Below, piece by piece: positions 18,392-31,300 of a stretch of DNA of 64,000 bases; within the stretch, counting starts at the first letter, position 1, and each line of letters starts with the position of its first letter. The stretch spans positions 1,583,501-1,647,500 of the forward strand of contig OU696576.1 of NCBI GenBank assembly GCA_916048095.2. The letters run 5' to 3'. This DNA is from Sacculina carcini (Eukaryota > Arthropoda > Thecostraca > Sacculinidae). The translations under genes and the position numbers were made by a program. A model generated the notes under the pieces. It searched no databases and had not been told where the DNA came from. It worked only from the letters and a program-made list of their open reading frames with translations.

Positions 18392-19741
18392 ATGGCACGT
18401 TCTTCAAGAAGTGTTTCCACTGCGGCGTCATTTTTGGTGATATTCTGCGCTTCGATCGGTTCTCCTATCGATGCTCCAGCCACTCACCAGCAAGTCGTTG
18501 AGCTGGTCTCACGTCGTACAGATCCTCTGCTCCACATCACCAAACAAAGACTTCACTCTCTGGCTAGCCCTTCCCACACGCCCACTTCTTCTATCAACGA
18601 GCAGTTGTTGGCTGTGATGCGCTCTCATAGTTCTCCGGCGTTCAAGCGCAACCGTGCCATGGCTACCAGCGTGCTGAGAAGGGCCGTGTCTATTTTGGCA
18701 CGCACATCGACGGTGTTCGACGGTGCTCGTCTAGAATTGGCTGGCAGTGCGTTCGAGGGTACTAGTATCGGCGATCTGGCCGACATCGACTCGTTCATTG
18801 TGCTGTCGCAGCGACTCAACAGCCAGCTGCAGATAGTGCCTGGAGGCGCACATCACGGCGGTTTCAAAGTGCGCCTAGCAGCCGGAGTCGAGCGCGGCCG
18901 GTTTATAGCACAGTTTCCCGATATGACCGACCAACTGTCGCCGTCCGGTTTCGTCAATCTGTTGCTGTTCAAACGATGGGCGTTTGAGCACATGTCTGCC
19001 GCACTGACAGCGGCACTGCGGCGGTCGCTTCGGCGGCATCGACGCTGGCGTGTGTACCAAGCAGTGGCGGCTGTCGGAGCTGACGTGGAGGGCGTCGAAG
19101 GTCGTCCGTTCTCCATCGATTTTGTACCGACAATAGGTCTCAGTCGCCAGCGGTTGCGGTGGCACCCAGCCGACTCTTGTGGTCGGCGTCTTGTACCGGT
19201 GATGTCGTTGGAGTGGCGTGGCAGTACTGACAGCGAGAGATCGAGCGAGGCAGAGGTGGGCTGGTTCTTGGTCAGTCTGCAGAACGTTAGCACGCAGGCA
19301 GTCGGTGCTCCACAGGAGTTTATCGGCTCCGCCGGCAGTCATTTTCTCGAGAGGCATGTACTCAAGTCTTCACTTGTATTCCGGCAAGTCAACAAGCTGT
19401 TGAAGATCTTGAACTTGGCCCGGGAGTGGCGTCTCCCCTCATTTGTACTCAAACACGTGATGTTTGCCACCTACGAACAATCATGTCGTTTGCGTCACTG
19501 GCACAACAAAGGACTGGCTAAGCTATTGGCCATGTGCTTGGTGGAGATGTCAACGGCAATCGATGCCAATAGACTGGACGAATTCTTTCTCGAACCCACG
19601 ACCAATCTGTTGTATCTTCCTCACCGAGTCTGGCCCGATTATAAGCGTATCAGGATGGATATACAGGACGTTTTGAGAGAGTTTCACGAAGGCAACAGCT
19701 CAGATATTGCTCGCCTATTCGATCATGTCGACCAACTTTAA
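18392..19741 (+). CDS. Mab-21/cGAS-like (cGLR-type) nucleotidyltransferase-fold protein with signal peptide
   Basis: Single exon, 449 residues from ATG 18392, which has A at -3 and G at +4; an in-frame ATG at 18359 is weaker. Residues 1-25 look like a signal peptide (RSSR, then a hydrophobic stretch ASFLVIFCASIG). The NTase core shows the G-S helix-turn LAGSAFEGT (G118-S119), D131 and D133 in DIDSF, and a third acidic residue D243 in SIDFVPTI, so the metal-binding triad is complete. The C-terminal Mab-21 half follows: a QVNKLLKILN helix, LPSFVLKHVMFATYE, LDEFFLEPTTNLL. Two N-glycosylation sequons (near 298 and 435) fit entry into the secretory pathway. The family includes cGAS/cGLR nucleic-acid sensors, developmental MAB21 proteins and ITPRIP-like proteins that also carry N-terminal signal segments. 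I see no cGAS zinc-thumb H/C cluster. Function in sensing or cyclic-dinucleotide synthesis is inference. Confidence 0.82.
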   Translation: MARSSRSVSTAASFLVIFCASIGSPIDAPATHQQVVELVSRRTDPLLHITKQRLHSLASPSHTPTSSINEQLLAVMRSHSSPAFKRNRAMATSVLRRAVSILARTSTVFDGARLELAGSAFEGTSIGDLADIDSFIVLSQRLNSQLQIVPGGAHHGGFKVRLAAGVERGRFIAQFPDMTDQLSPSGFVNLLLFKRWAFEHMSAALTAALRRSLRRHRRWRVYQAVAAVGADVEGVEGRPFSIDFVPTIGLSRQRLRWHPADSCGRRLVPVMSLEWRGSTDSERSSEAEVGWFLVSLQNVSTQAVGAPQEFIGSAGSHFLERHVLKSSLVFRQVNKLLKILNLAREWRLPSFVLKHVMFATYEQSCRLRHWHNKGLAKLLAMCLVEMSTAIDANRLDEFFLEPTTNLLYLPHRVWPDYKRIRMDIQDVLREFHEGNSSDIARLFDHVDQL

Positions 19742-20238
19742 TATACTTTGGTTGGACAAACTTGGTAGTGTTTTGTCGCATGTTTAAATCAACATGTACA
19801 ATAATTATTCTAGAATCATGTTTTAATTTTACTGCAATGGAACCTAGTAATTTAATTTTTGTGTGGTTAATTTAATTTTTTATTGTTAATTTAATATATT
19901 TTAATTTATTGTTCATTCAATTTTTAATTCTTAATTTAATTTTTCATTAATTAATAATTTTTAATTATTTAATTAATTTGTAATTGATAATTTAACTTGT
20001 TATTGATAATTTAACTTGTTATTGATAATTTAATTTGTTATTGATAATTTAATTTTTAAGTTTTTCATTACTAGAACCGAATCAAACTGTTCGTCCCGTT
20101 CTGCTGCACCAATATATTTCCTCCTTGTGTGAGAAATGAAAGTTTAATGTGTTTATAAGTGGCATTGAAAACGCATATATTTGAGCGTGGTTCGGATGAG
20201 GTCACAGGCCGTTGAATGACATACCATTTTGTATTTAC
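19742..20238 (+). other. 3' flank, A/T-rich with a 19-bp tandem repeat
   Basis: Mostly TTTAATTT-type sequence. At 19983-20055 about four copies of a 19-bp unit (TATTGATAATTTAACTTGT) are in tandem. No clear AATAAA close to the stop at 19741. Confidence 0.7.
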
Positions 20239-20394
20239 CAGTGGCGTAGCCAGACTTTTTCCGGTGGGGGCTAGGTAATAAGGAAAATGATACAGGGGCC
20301 TGGTGAGACATGAGGAACACTGGAAATGTTCATGGTCAGGCTTTTTGGGGGGAACATCCTTTCCAACCCCCCCCCCCCTTTGTCGCTGCCACTG
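20239..20394. mobile_element. hAT-like MITE (CAGTGGCG termini)
   Basis: Starts CAGTGGCGTAGCCAG and ends CGCTGCCACTG, imperfect inverted termini of a type common in hAT MITEs, with G- and C-runs inside. The 8-bp flanks GTATTTAC and GTGTTCAT are only partly alike. Related 5' half at 31529. Confidence 0.68.
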
Positions 20395-20484
20395 GTGTTC
20401 ATGGACACTATTGCTAAGAATTGGGAGACGGAAATGAAGTGATTAAGTACAGGCTATATATATAAGTGATTAAGTACAGGATAT

Positions 20485-21950
20485 AGTATATCCATACTAC
20501 CGGCGTTTAGTAAAATATTTGAAAAAGTTACATGTTCTCGTCTGATGTTTTTTCTTGAAAAAAATACTTTATTGACGCGGCATCAACTTGGGTTTAGGAC
20601 ATTGCACTCCACTGAAACAGCTATTCTCCAATTTTCAGAAAATGTATATACATTTCTTGAAGAAAAATTGTTTGTTGTCGGTGTTTTCAAAGATTTATCC
20701 AAGGCATTCGACACAATTGATCATCACATTCTTTTACAAAAACTCAGTTTTATTGGAATAAGAGGTATAGAGAATGAGTTCTTCAAAAATTATCTTACTA
20801 ATAGGAAACAGTGCGTATATTGCAACAATGAGTATTCTTCGTTTAGATGCAATAACATGGGTGTGCCACAGGGATCCAACTTAGGCCCAATTTTATTTCT
20901 AATATATATCAATGATATTCTTAACTCTAGTTCTGAGGTTAAATTCACTATATATGCTGATGATACTACTATTTTATTAAAGGATGTCAACAAGGACATA
21001 CTGCATGAAAAGGTAACACGCGAGTTGCTTAATGTTAAGCAGTGGATTGATTGCAACTAATTAAAAATTAACATAAAACATGTCTTATAATGTTTCAAAA
21101 TAGATCTAGAAAATGCTCTTTTCCCACTATATATCTTAATGGTGAAGCGGTCACTCAGGCTCAGTCAACTAGGTTTCTTGGATTGACTGTTGATGATAAT
21201 ATGAATTGGAAAACACATGCAAAATGAGCTATGCATTAAGCTAAATATAATAGGTCTACTATATAGAGTACGTCATAATCCGACCATTGAAGCCAAAATG
21301 AGCATTTACTACACTCTTCTATCCTCATCTCTTTTACTACATTCCTATTTGTGCAAGCACTTTCATTAAAATTGAATATTGTACAGAATAAATTCTTCAG
21401 GTGTATCTTCCACAAACATAGATTCTCATCTACCTCCGATATATATAGTACCATGAATATTGTAAATGTCACATCTATCCATAAATACTTCACCCTAATA
21501 ATGATTTTTAGAAAAATCAAAGAATAAGTCAATTTTCCAACCGCAGATTCATGGGTGAAATACTCGACATAGAAACACTAACCTAAAATTGCCAACGTAC
21601 AGACCACACAATTTTTAAAATAGTATACTCAGTTTTGGTGCAGAGCTTTTCAATAGTTTACCTGCCCACCTAAAATCTGATCTGGAAGAGTTCATTATTT
21701 GTATTTAAAAAAAACGAATTAAAAGATTCCTGATTAGTGAGCATTCATCAACCCTTCTAAGTATATACTATATATTACGTATTACTTCTCAATATCTTGT
21801 GCTATGTCGTCGTTATGTTTGTATGTGTGTATGCGTGATTGTATCGTGTGCATATATGTCGTCGTATTAGTTTGTGTGTTATAAGCTGTGTCAAACATGT
21901 GCTGTATAAGCTGTATCAAACACACAAAACAAATTGTACATGTAATGATG
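20485..21950 (+). mobile_element. LINE relic with reverse transcriptase palm
   Basis: From about 20490 the frame reads SILPAFSKIFEK, then HQLGFRTLHSTETAI, FKDLSKAFDTIDHHIL (motif A), GVPQGSNLGPILFLIYINDI (motif B) and YADDTTIL (motif C), typical of Jockey/CR1-type non-LTR elements. The frame stops at 21060; later C-terminal pieces (FLGLTVDDNMNWKTHA) need frame changes. It is truncated at 5' and inactive. The 3' limit near 21950 is a guess. Confidence 0.85.
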
Positions 21951-23100
21951 TGTTTGTGTATTTGGTTTGATATTATGTACTCCTAAATGAAATTGTCCCG
22001 GCAATGTAAATTATATCCTGATTATAATGATATATCCATCAAAAAATAATCGAAAATTATTGAAATGATATGTCCATCAAAGAGCTGCGGCTCCATGATC
22101 TTGTGCTACTAATATGTTGATATTGTTTTCTTTTTTCTTTTGATGCATGTTATTGTGGCAAATATATTTACTTAATTGTTATCGGTGCGTTGCATTTGTG
22201 TGTTGTCAGTGCGTACGTATTACATTTATATGTGTATGCATTTATCACTTTGATGACAGGTGTGACGCTAAAAATGCATAATCGGCGAATGCTTCAAATG
22301 CTTATATTTAGACAGTTTTGATAATGTGTCCTATTTCTTGTGCTTGAGAACATTTTGTTTCTGTTTTTGTTGTTGTTGATTTGGGCTTGACGTTTATTTT
22401 GTTTCTGGATTATGTCTTCACTGAGGCGTTCTCTAGTTTCTGGCTTGCCTCCTACTCTTTCAGATTTTCTTGGTTATGGTGGTACAAGGTGAGGTCGGTC
22501 ATTTAGTATATGAAACATCTGACTTCATGATAAGAGTGAACACCGTTAAATTGAGTCGATGCTTTTTTGTCACAGCTCACAGATATATCATTTATCTGGA
22601 TACTTGGAAACATCGTTGTTTTTATGCAGTTTGGCACGATTATTAATTGAGGATTGTTAATACCAGTTCAGTTCATTGTATTTGTTATAGCGCCTGTCAT
22701 ACACGGGCGCACAGCAGCTACACAATATAAACAAGCGGAGCTAAAACATCTATTTACAGAAACAACAATAAAAAGAATGAAAACCCGATAATCGAACTGA
22801 TTGTGCGCTTGATAAATACAAACTACCTCGCCTTAAATAGTCGTGAAACAGGTAACTTTAGATCAGCTAAGCAACCTGTTTCCTAATTGCTGAATGTTGA
22901 ATTCTTGCATTATTTTTCTAGGTATTTGAGGGATGCTCAAGTAGGTGGCTAGCTGCTATTGAGCTAGCTATCACGTGATAGCTGTAACTGCCAAACGTTC
23001 TGAGCCACACCGAGCTCGGTGGCAGCCGAAGTACTAGATATAAATCACTGTCATTGCTTCACTAGAGCTTCAAATGAGAAGCTTCTGGTGCGATTCACAG
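21951..23100 (+). other. Region upstream of the first recognised PPME1 exon
   Basis: Contains TG-rich and A/T-rich unique sequence, and small palindromes at 22951-22984 (AGCTAGCTGC..GAGCTAGCT, TATCACGTGATA). The PPME1 start codon exon should lie here or further left, but I cannot identify it: the frame upstream of 23101 closes at a TGA at 23075. Confidence 0.4.
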
Positions 23101-23287
23101 GCGCCGTGCCGGGGCTGACTTCAGCGCCATCTCGTGGCGGCGCTATTTCGACAGTTGCGTTGATGTGCGCGTGCCAGGCAGCGGCGACATATTTCACGTT
23201 TACAGGACGGGCGGTGGTGGCGGCGGTCCTCTGCTGCTCTTTCTACACGGAGGAGGATTCAGCGGCTTGTCGTGGGCACTGGTGGCG
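23101..23287 (+). CDS. PPME1: PPME1 exon with HGGG motif
   Basis: After GATTCACAG the frame reads [59 protein letters not shown]. Phase 0 end at 23287 before GTGTGTGC. The DFSxxxW..YF block aligns with the human N-terminal region. The exact acceptor is likely but not proven. Confidence 0.9.
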
Positions 23288-26200
23288 GTGTGTGCAACAA
23301 TCAATCTATCATGCAATTTGTTACATCAGTGGTTCTCAAACTTATTGTATGCACTCAATCCCACAGGTTCCATGCATGCATTCATCGAACCATTCGCGTT
23401 TGAAGTATTATAAGAAATAGTCACAAATCACGTAAGATCAAGACAGTGACACAAGTAGGCTACTACTGAGTGGACCGAGTTGCTTGCAGCACAGATATCA
23501 AGGTCAAGCGATGTGGCGTGTTATTAGAACTGCAGCCAATGATGACCAAGCATAGCCTGACGTCACGAATCATACGCGAGTGGGTGACCAAACCATCAAA
23601 TTCCTGAAATTGACTCACCAAACCCCTGGGGTTCGGTGGAATCCAGGTTAAGAACCGCTATTACGTGGAATTCCCACTGGCGGATCCAGTGGGGATGAGG
23701 GGGCTGAAGCATCCCCCCAAATATTTCCATCAACTCCTCATAACCAAGAGACTCACTAAAAATGGTCAAGGAAAAACATATTTTTGTAGAATTTGTTGAT
23801 ATAAGCATTATCATAAAGCATATTCGCGCATAATGTGTTTGTAGATGTGTGTATATATAATTGAAACACATTTAAGCCCCCCAACTCATTCAGCCCCCCC
23901 ACCCCCCAAATTGCACTCTCGATCCGCTACTGGGAATTGCTTAAAAGCAGCTGTGTTTTATTAATGCATTACGCTCAATTAAGCATTTCATCTACAACGC
24001 TTAACACCTGGTAAAATGTTACCTATCGTAACATGGATAGAATGACAAGTCCAACCGAAAAACGAATTAAGTCAACCGATTACCAGTCAAGATAAATCAA
24101 CAGGCACTTTTTTAGTCAAACAAGAAAGCAATTAACAGCACGTGGATGCTTGAACACGCATCTTTCCGTCTTACGCTGCCGTATTCAGTTCCATTTTCTG
24201 CATGCATGCCTTCGTAGAATATATTTTTTTGCCGCTAAAATATATATTATAATTATATCTTGATACTCTAAACGGGCTATGATTAAATTAAAATCATAAA
24301 TTTATGGACACAGACTATGATTCAATTATATTATGATTAAAAGTATAATAATTGCGTATAAAGACAATTCGTATATGTGTTTGGGTCGCAATGTTTGATT
24401 TGTGCACAGTTCTGGGTCGATGCTGTAGAAATTATCAAGAACCATTGCTGTATGTATGTGTGTGTGTGTGTGTATGTTAGCGCGAGCTGACCGAGACGGT
24501 CGAATGTCACGTGGCGGCCATTGACCTGCGAGGTCACGGCGAGACTGTGACCTCCGACGAGCATGACCTGTCCATAGAGCGAATGGTTCAGTAAGTGTAT
24601 GTCATCACGAGCGCATTGCTTCAGCATCTTACTAAACCAGCTTCTCATCTACCGTTCATTTGCACTCTGTTCATTGATTTCGATGATAATTGCAATAATT
24701 GATATTGATGTAATAATTGATAATTGCAACAATTGGTATTATTGTAATAATTGATAATTGCAATATTTGATATTGATGCACTAATTGATAATTGAAATAA
24801 TTGGTGATGATGTAATAATTGATAATTGCAATATTTGATACTGATGCAATAATTGAAATAATTGGTGGTGATGTAATAATTGATAATTGCAATATTTGAT
24901 ATTGATGTGATAATTGATAATTAAAATTATTGATATTAATGTAATAATTGATAATTGCAATAATTGATGTTGATGATGTTGAAATAATCTCCAGGCTGAG
25001 ATTGGCCGAAGCAGCTAGATGCACTAGAAACGAGAGAGCATTCAACTTGATGTAGCGAAATTGTTATGTGTATCTTGTTACTTATTTTGCCGCTGGCTTA
25101 TGTGTTTGTCTGAGTAGCGACGTTCAGGCGGTAATTGGTGAGTTGTACGCCGGTCATGGCGAGAACGAGCGAGATTCGAACTCGCCTCTACCATCTTGCG
25201 TCGTTCTAATTGGTCACAGCATGGGCGGGGCGCTAGCCACACATGTAGCGCACAACTGGCAGTGCCGCTGCTGCCCTCTAGCGGCGCTTGTTGTAATCGA
25301 TGTTGTAGAGGGCACTGCAGTCGAGGCGCTGGGGTCCATGCAGGCCTACCTGCGCAGTCGTCCGCGGCAGTTCGTGTCGCTCGCACAGGCCATCGAGTGG
25401 AGGTGCGTGGCGAAATTAACACACACAGACACATACATACATACAAGAATGTATGTATTTATCTGTTTAGAAACGGTTGCGTTTTTGAACAAAGTGGTTG
25501 TGCGTGATTCACTTGCGATGTTGAACAAGCAGTTGCACGCTTGTTGCACTGATGTTGCACGCTTGTTGCACTGATGTTGCACGCTTGTTGCACTGATGCT
25601 GCACGCTTGTTGCACTGATGTTGCACGCTTGTTGCACTGATGTTGCACGCTTGTTGCACTGATGTAGCACGCTTGTTGCACTGATGTTGCACGCTTGTTG
25701 GGTGTGTTGATTGCGTGTGTTGTGACTATTTGGTGCTGAAATATTGGCCAACATCCGGGACACATTGGTTTGGCAGGCCAATCAATGTTGTCTTATTCTC
25801 TGTCCAATATTGTCTTATTTTCTGTCCAATATTGTCTTATTTTCTGTCCAATATTGTGTTATTTTCTGTCTAATATTGTCTTATTTTCTGTCCACTATTG
25901 TCTTATTCTCCGTCTATTATTGCCTTATTCTCTGTCCAATATTGTCTTATTTTCTGTCTAATATTGTCTTATTCTCTGTCCAATATTGTCTTATTTTCTG
26001 TGTAATATTGTCTTATTTTCTGTACAATATTGTCTTATTTTCTGTCTAATATTGTCTTATTTTCTGTCCACTATTGTCTTATTTTCAGTCTAATATTGTC
26101 TTATTTTCTGTCCAATATTGTCTTATTCTCCGTCTATTATTGCCTTATTCTCTGTCCAATATTGTCTTATTTTCTGTCTAATATTGTCTTAATTTATGTC

Positions 26201-28359
26201 CAATATTGTCTTATTTTCTGTCTAATATTGTCTTATTTTCTGTCCAATATTGTGTTATTTTCTGTCTAATATTGTCTTATTTTCTGTCCACTATTGTCTT
26301 ATTCTCCGTCTATTATTGCCTTATTCTCTGTCCAATATTGTCTTATTTTCTGTCTAATATTGTCTTATTCTCTGTCCAATATTGTCTTATTCTCTGTCCA
26401 ATATTGTCTTATTTTCAGTGTAATATTGTCTTATCTTCTGTCTAATATTGTCTTATTTTCTGTCCAATATTGTCTTATTTTCAGTCTAATATTGTCTTAT
26501 TTTCTGTCCAATATTGTCTTATTCTCCGTCTATTATTGCCTTATTCTCTGTCCAATATTGTCTTATTTTCTGTCTAATATTGTCTTAATTTATGTCCAAT
26601 ATTGTCTTATTTTCTGTCTAATATTGTCTTATTTTCTGTCCAATATTGTGTTATTTTCTGTCTAATATTGTCTTATTTTCTGTCCACTATTGTCTTATTC
26701 TCCGTCTATTATTGCCTTATTCTCTGTCCAATATTGTCTTATTTTCTGTCTGATATTGTCTTATTCTCTGTCCAATATTGTCTTATTTTCTGTGTAATAT
26801 TGTCTTATTTTCTGTACAATATTGTCTTATTTTCTGTCTAATATTGTCTTATTTTCTGTCCACTATTGTCTTATTCTCCGTCTAATATTGTCTTATTTTC
26901 TGTCCAATATTGTCTTAATTTCTGTCCAATATTTTCTTATTTTCTGTCTAATATTGTCTTAATTTCTGTCCAATATTTTCTTATTCTCTGTCCAATATTG
27001 TCTTATTCTCTGTCCAATATTGTCTTATTTTCTGTGTAATATTGTCTTATTTTCTGTCCAATATTGTCTTATTTTCTGTCTAATATTGTCTTATTTTCTG
27101 TCCACTATTGTCTTATTCTCCGTCTAATATTGTCTTATTTTCTGTCCAATATTGTCTTATTTTCTGTCCAATATTGTCTTAATTTCTGTCCAATATTTTC
27201 TTATTTTCTGTCTAATATTGTCTTATTTTCTGTCTAATATTGTCTTAATTTCTGTCCAATATTTTCTTATTTTCTGTCCAATATTGTCTTATTTTCTGTC
27301 TAATATTGTCTTATTTTCTGTCTAATATTGTCTTATTTTCTGTCTAATATTGTCTTATTCTCCGTCCAATATTGTCTTATTCTCTGTCCAATATTGTCTT
27401 ATTTTCTGTCCAATATTGCCTTATTTTCTGTCCAATATTGTCTTTTTTCTGTCCAATATTGTCTTATTTTCTGTCCAATATTGTCTTATTTTCTGTCCAA
27501 TATTGTCTTATTTTCTGTCCAATATTGTCTATTTTCTGCCGACAATCTTTGTGTTTATGCTGTTCTTATAGATGCGCGTGTCAAATGATTGTCGTGCTAA
27601 ATACGCTAGATTTCATGATTTGTGTGAGTCTTTTCTTCAGTGAAAACGTCCTTTTTTATTCAATGCTATCCTACTTGTGTCGTGAACAGAACGCATGCTG
27701 TTTTTCGGTCAATTTCATTGTTCGTGCTTCACGCCTTGCAAACGTGCATAGCTCATTTGTGAATTGGTACAACACATCTGTGTGTATGTGTGTATGTGCG
27801 TGTGTGTGTTTGTCTGTATGTGTGTGTGTGTGTGTGTGTCAGTGTTCGTTCGGGTCTGGTGCGGAATATCAATTCAGCTCGTGTGTCAATTCCGGGACAT
27901 CTGAAATGGTGAGCTCGATTTGGGCTCTCGCACGCAATAATACCAAATACCAGGTCCTTCTTGCCGCCTTTCTGTAACTGGGCCTAGGTTTGGACGGTGT
28001 GTACTTGCTCTATTTGTCTATAGGCAGAGCTTCCCCTGGCGTTCCGGCACCTCAGCAAGGGGTTGAAGCTATAGATGTCAGGAATCAAGAACATTAGATT
28101 TAGAAAATTTGATTTAACGAATTTCTTTCATTCCAAACTTAACCTAATCTAACCAGCTAAACCTAACCTAAAATCTATGAAAAATATAGAAACCTTTTTG
28201 TGCGTTTTTAAGCGTTTTTAATAAATTAGCGTTTTTAATGTTCTTGAATCCTTACACACTAAGCCTAGACCCTCAACAAGGCACCTCAGTCTCAGTCTAA
28301 CCTCACAACTGAACAAACCGTAACTCCGCTTGGTTTGTATGTGTGTGTGTGTGTGTGTG

Positions 28360-28398
<39 letters not shown>

Positions 28399-31300
28399 GT
28401 GGCTGTTATGATACAGTGAGAGGACGGGTGAGCCTGCCACCAGGCACTTGCCTGATGAAGAACACTCCATCTCCTCGCACGAGCATCCCCCACTAGCCCC
28501 TACCACCGCCGCCTCTGTACAGACGTCCAGGTCAATGACCTCGATCAGCGAGACATCAGACACAGATGGCGCCAGTGTCGAGTGCTTGTCAGAACAAGCG
28601 TCACAAACCGGCCCGCCGTCCACGGTCAGATTGTGTCTCTCTCTCTCTCTCTCTCACGCGTGACTCTCTCTGTCGCATTCATCAAGTCTGGTGTATTAAA
28701 ACTGGTATCTAAATGTGTATTTACAAGTGTACAAGTGTACAAGTGTACAAGTTTATTGCTGCGTGATCATATTACCTTAATCAGTCTGTTGAATATTTAT
28801 ATATACTTTTATTTAGCAATTTGATTGGATAATTTTATTCGATTCATCGTTTATTTTTTCTATTGTTTCTTCATAAGCTTTCATATTCATGACTGAAATC
28901 CTGGGTAGATAGCAGATACACCTGGATATGGATATACAAACGAAATCAGCCATAGATATTTATCGATCTTTATAGATACTTATCCAATGGTTCTGTCGTA
29001 GACAACACGCAACGAAACAACCGGGGAATGAATCCTGGTTTCAAGCGCTATCACCATGCCATACTGCCATATTTCTCACCTTCCCATCTATTTATTTTCT
29101 TCTAGTATAGGCCCACTGGCGGATCCAGGGGGGGCAGAGGACTGAAGCCCCCCAAACGTTTCTGTCAACTCCTCATAACCAAGAGATTCACTAAAAGAGG
29201 CCAAGAAAAAGTATCTTTGTAGAATTTGTTGATATAAGCATTATCGCCAAGCATATTCGCGCATAATGCGTTTGTGTGTGTGTGTGTGTGTGTATAAATG
29301 TGTGTGTATATAACTGAGACAAAAATTTCAGTGAGGGGATGTCAGTCATCATGCATTAGTGTTCAAAGTTGACTCAGTTGGTCAATTGCATGAGATGCTC
29401 AACGATTTTATGCCATTTTAACCAATTACAACACACAAAACCCAATGAAAAGTGTATCGCATATAATTGCACACACACACACATTTGTCGTGTATTGTTA
29501 GTTTTTTCCTTCACTGATTTTGATGACAATATACCCCAAATGAACTGAACTCAGCAGAATTATCGACGGGTATAATTGCATATTCATACCCCCAGCCAAT
29601 TTGTCGGGGGTTTATACACCCTCATATCGCCATATGTTGGATAGGGTAGTTACACATGGCGCGTGGCGCTAGAGCGCAGTGAATGCCACTGGCGCGGCTG
29701 GTTCGTCTCGTTGTCGTCGCTGTTTGTCACAGCGCCGGCCGCCAAGCTGCTACTACTAGCCGGCGTCGACCGTCTCGACCGACAATTGACTATCGCTCAA
29801 ATGCAGGGTGACACACTGACACACACACACACACACACACTCTCACACACACACTCTCTCTCTCTCTCTCTCTCACTCACACACATTCAGCTATACAAAT
29901 AGAAGTATTATAAGTAGGGCTGTCAAAAAAGTAACCTAAAAATGAGAAAAAAGTTATTTTATTTTCGAGAAAAAGTAATCTAAAAAGTAACCTAAAAAAT
30001 ATCCTATGAGTTTTAATGAAATACACGGTTTGTTTTTAATGAAATACACGGTTTGTTTGTTGTTTGGTGCTTTTTATGTTTGTGAACATAAAAAGTAATC
30101 TAATAACCTATAAAAAGGTAACCTAAAAATAACCTAATCCTCGCAAAAATAACATTCAAAGAAGGTAAATTTCTGTTTGCAGTTCTGAAGGAAGAAAATG
30201 CACCAGTCCATTTCTATCCTTTTTCCGAGTTGGTACAATTTTTCCACCCTTTCTCCGATCTGGTACCATTTTTACAATAAACCACCAAAAGTGACTTAAT
30301 ATGATTTGGCTAACATCGCAAAAAGGAGCATAACCATCAAATGTAATTTAAAGGGGAAAGCTAATACAAAAGTGAAATACACTACTTGCAAACTTAAAGT
30401 TGCACTTAAAGTTTTGCAGAAACATCACTAAGCCCTTAAAATCAATCAATCAATCATATAATGAATAGTAGCGCACATCACGCTTATGCACTACAACGGA
30501 ATATACACAAAAATTAAATGAATACCAAAAACAAGTAGCGCTTATAACGGATCTAGTACAATATTTAACGGATTCTAGCGTACGTAGCGTACGTAGGTCA
30601 TACGTATTATAACGGATCTAGTACATCTTTTGGCTTGTTATAAGGGGAGTACTACAATATTGCCCTATGAACATATTAGCCAAAAATGCCCGAGTACTCC
30701 CATACTCTGCAATAGGGCAATATGTTCACCTCGGCCAGTGTAGTGTCAAAGGCGTACCAAGTGCGAGAGTGCGACTGCGGTTTGTGGCCAATATGTTCAC
30801 TTCTCACCATAGCGTAATTTCAGTGGTTTTCAACACAACGCAAGAGTTCGTATACAACAGATGACTAGCACCTAACGCACTGTGTGTGGTTATTGGCTAG
30901 GTTCAGTAAGCTGACCTAACCAAACTTGACCTAACCTGACCAACCTAACCTAACCTAATCAATAACCACACAGTACGTTATGTGCTATCTACTTGTTGTA
31001 AACAAACTCTTGCGTTGTGTTGAAAACCACTGAGATTACGCCATGGTGAAAAGTGAACATACCACACACAGAAGTCGCACTCCTCGCACTTGGTACGCCT
31101 TTGACACTACACTGGCCGAGGTGAACATATTGCCCTATTGCAGAGTATGGGAGTACTCGGGCATTTTTGGCTAATATGTTCATAGGGCAATATTGTAGTA
31201 CTCCCCTTATAACAAACCAAAAGATGCGCTTGAAGTTAACACAAGACATGACAAGTTTGTAATAAGTAGAGTTGGGAATTTTATGTGATTATTTTTGCCG

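Noticed and set aside
25530..27545. CRISPR array
   Set aside because: Direct tandem repeats without spacers, in a eukaryotic intron.
25744..27977. Long hydrophobic open frames ([10 protein letters not shown] repeats)
   Set aside because: A 22-bp repeat read in three frames without stops; no start context, no splice support, and it lies in a PPME1 intron.
28130..28170. Interstitial telomere block
   Set aside because: Only a few imperfect CCTAA-like units; too short to call.
30667..31249. Small ORFs [14 protein letters not shown] on both strands
   Set aside because: They are the two arms of a foldback element read in opposite directions.
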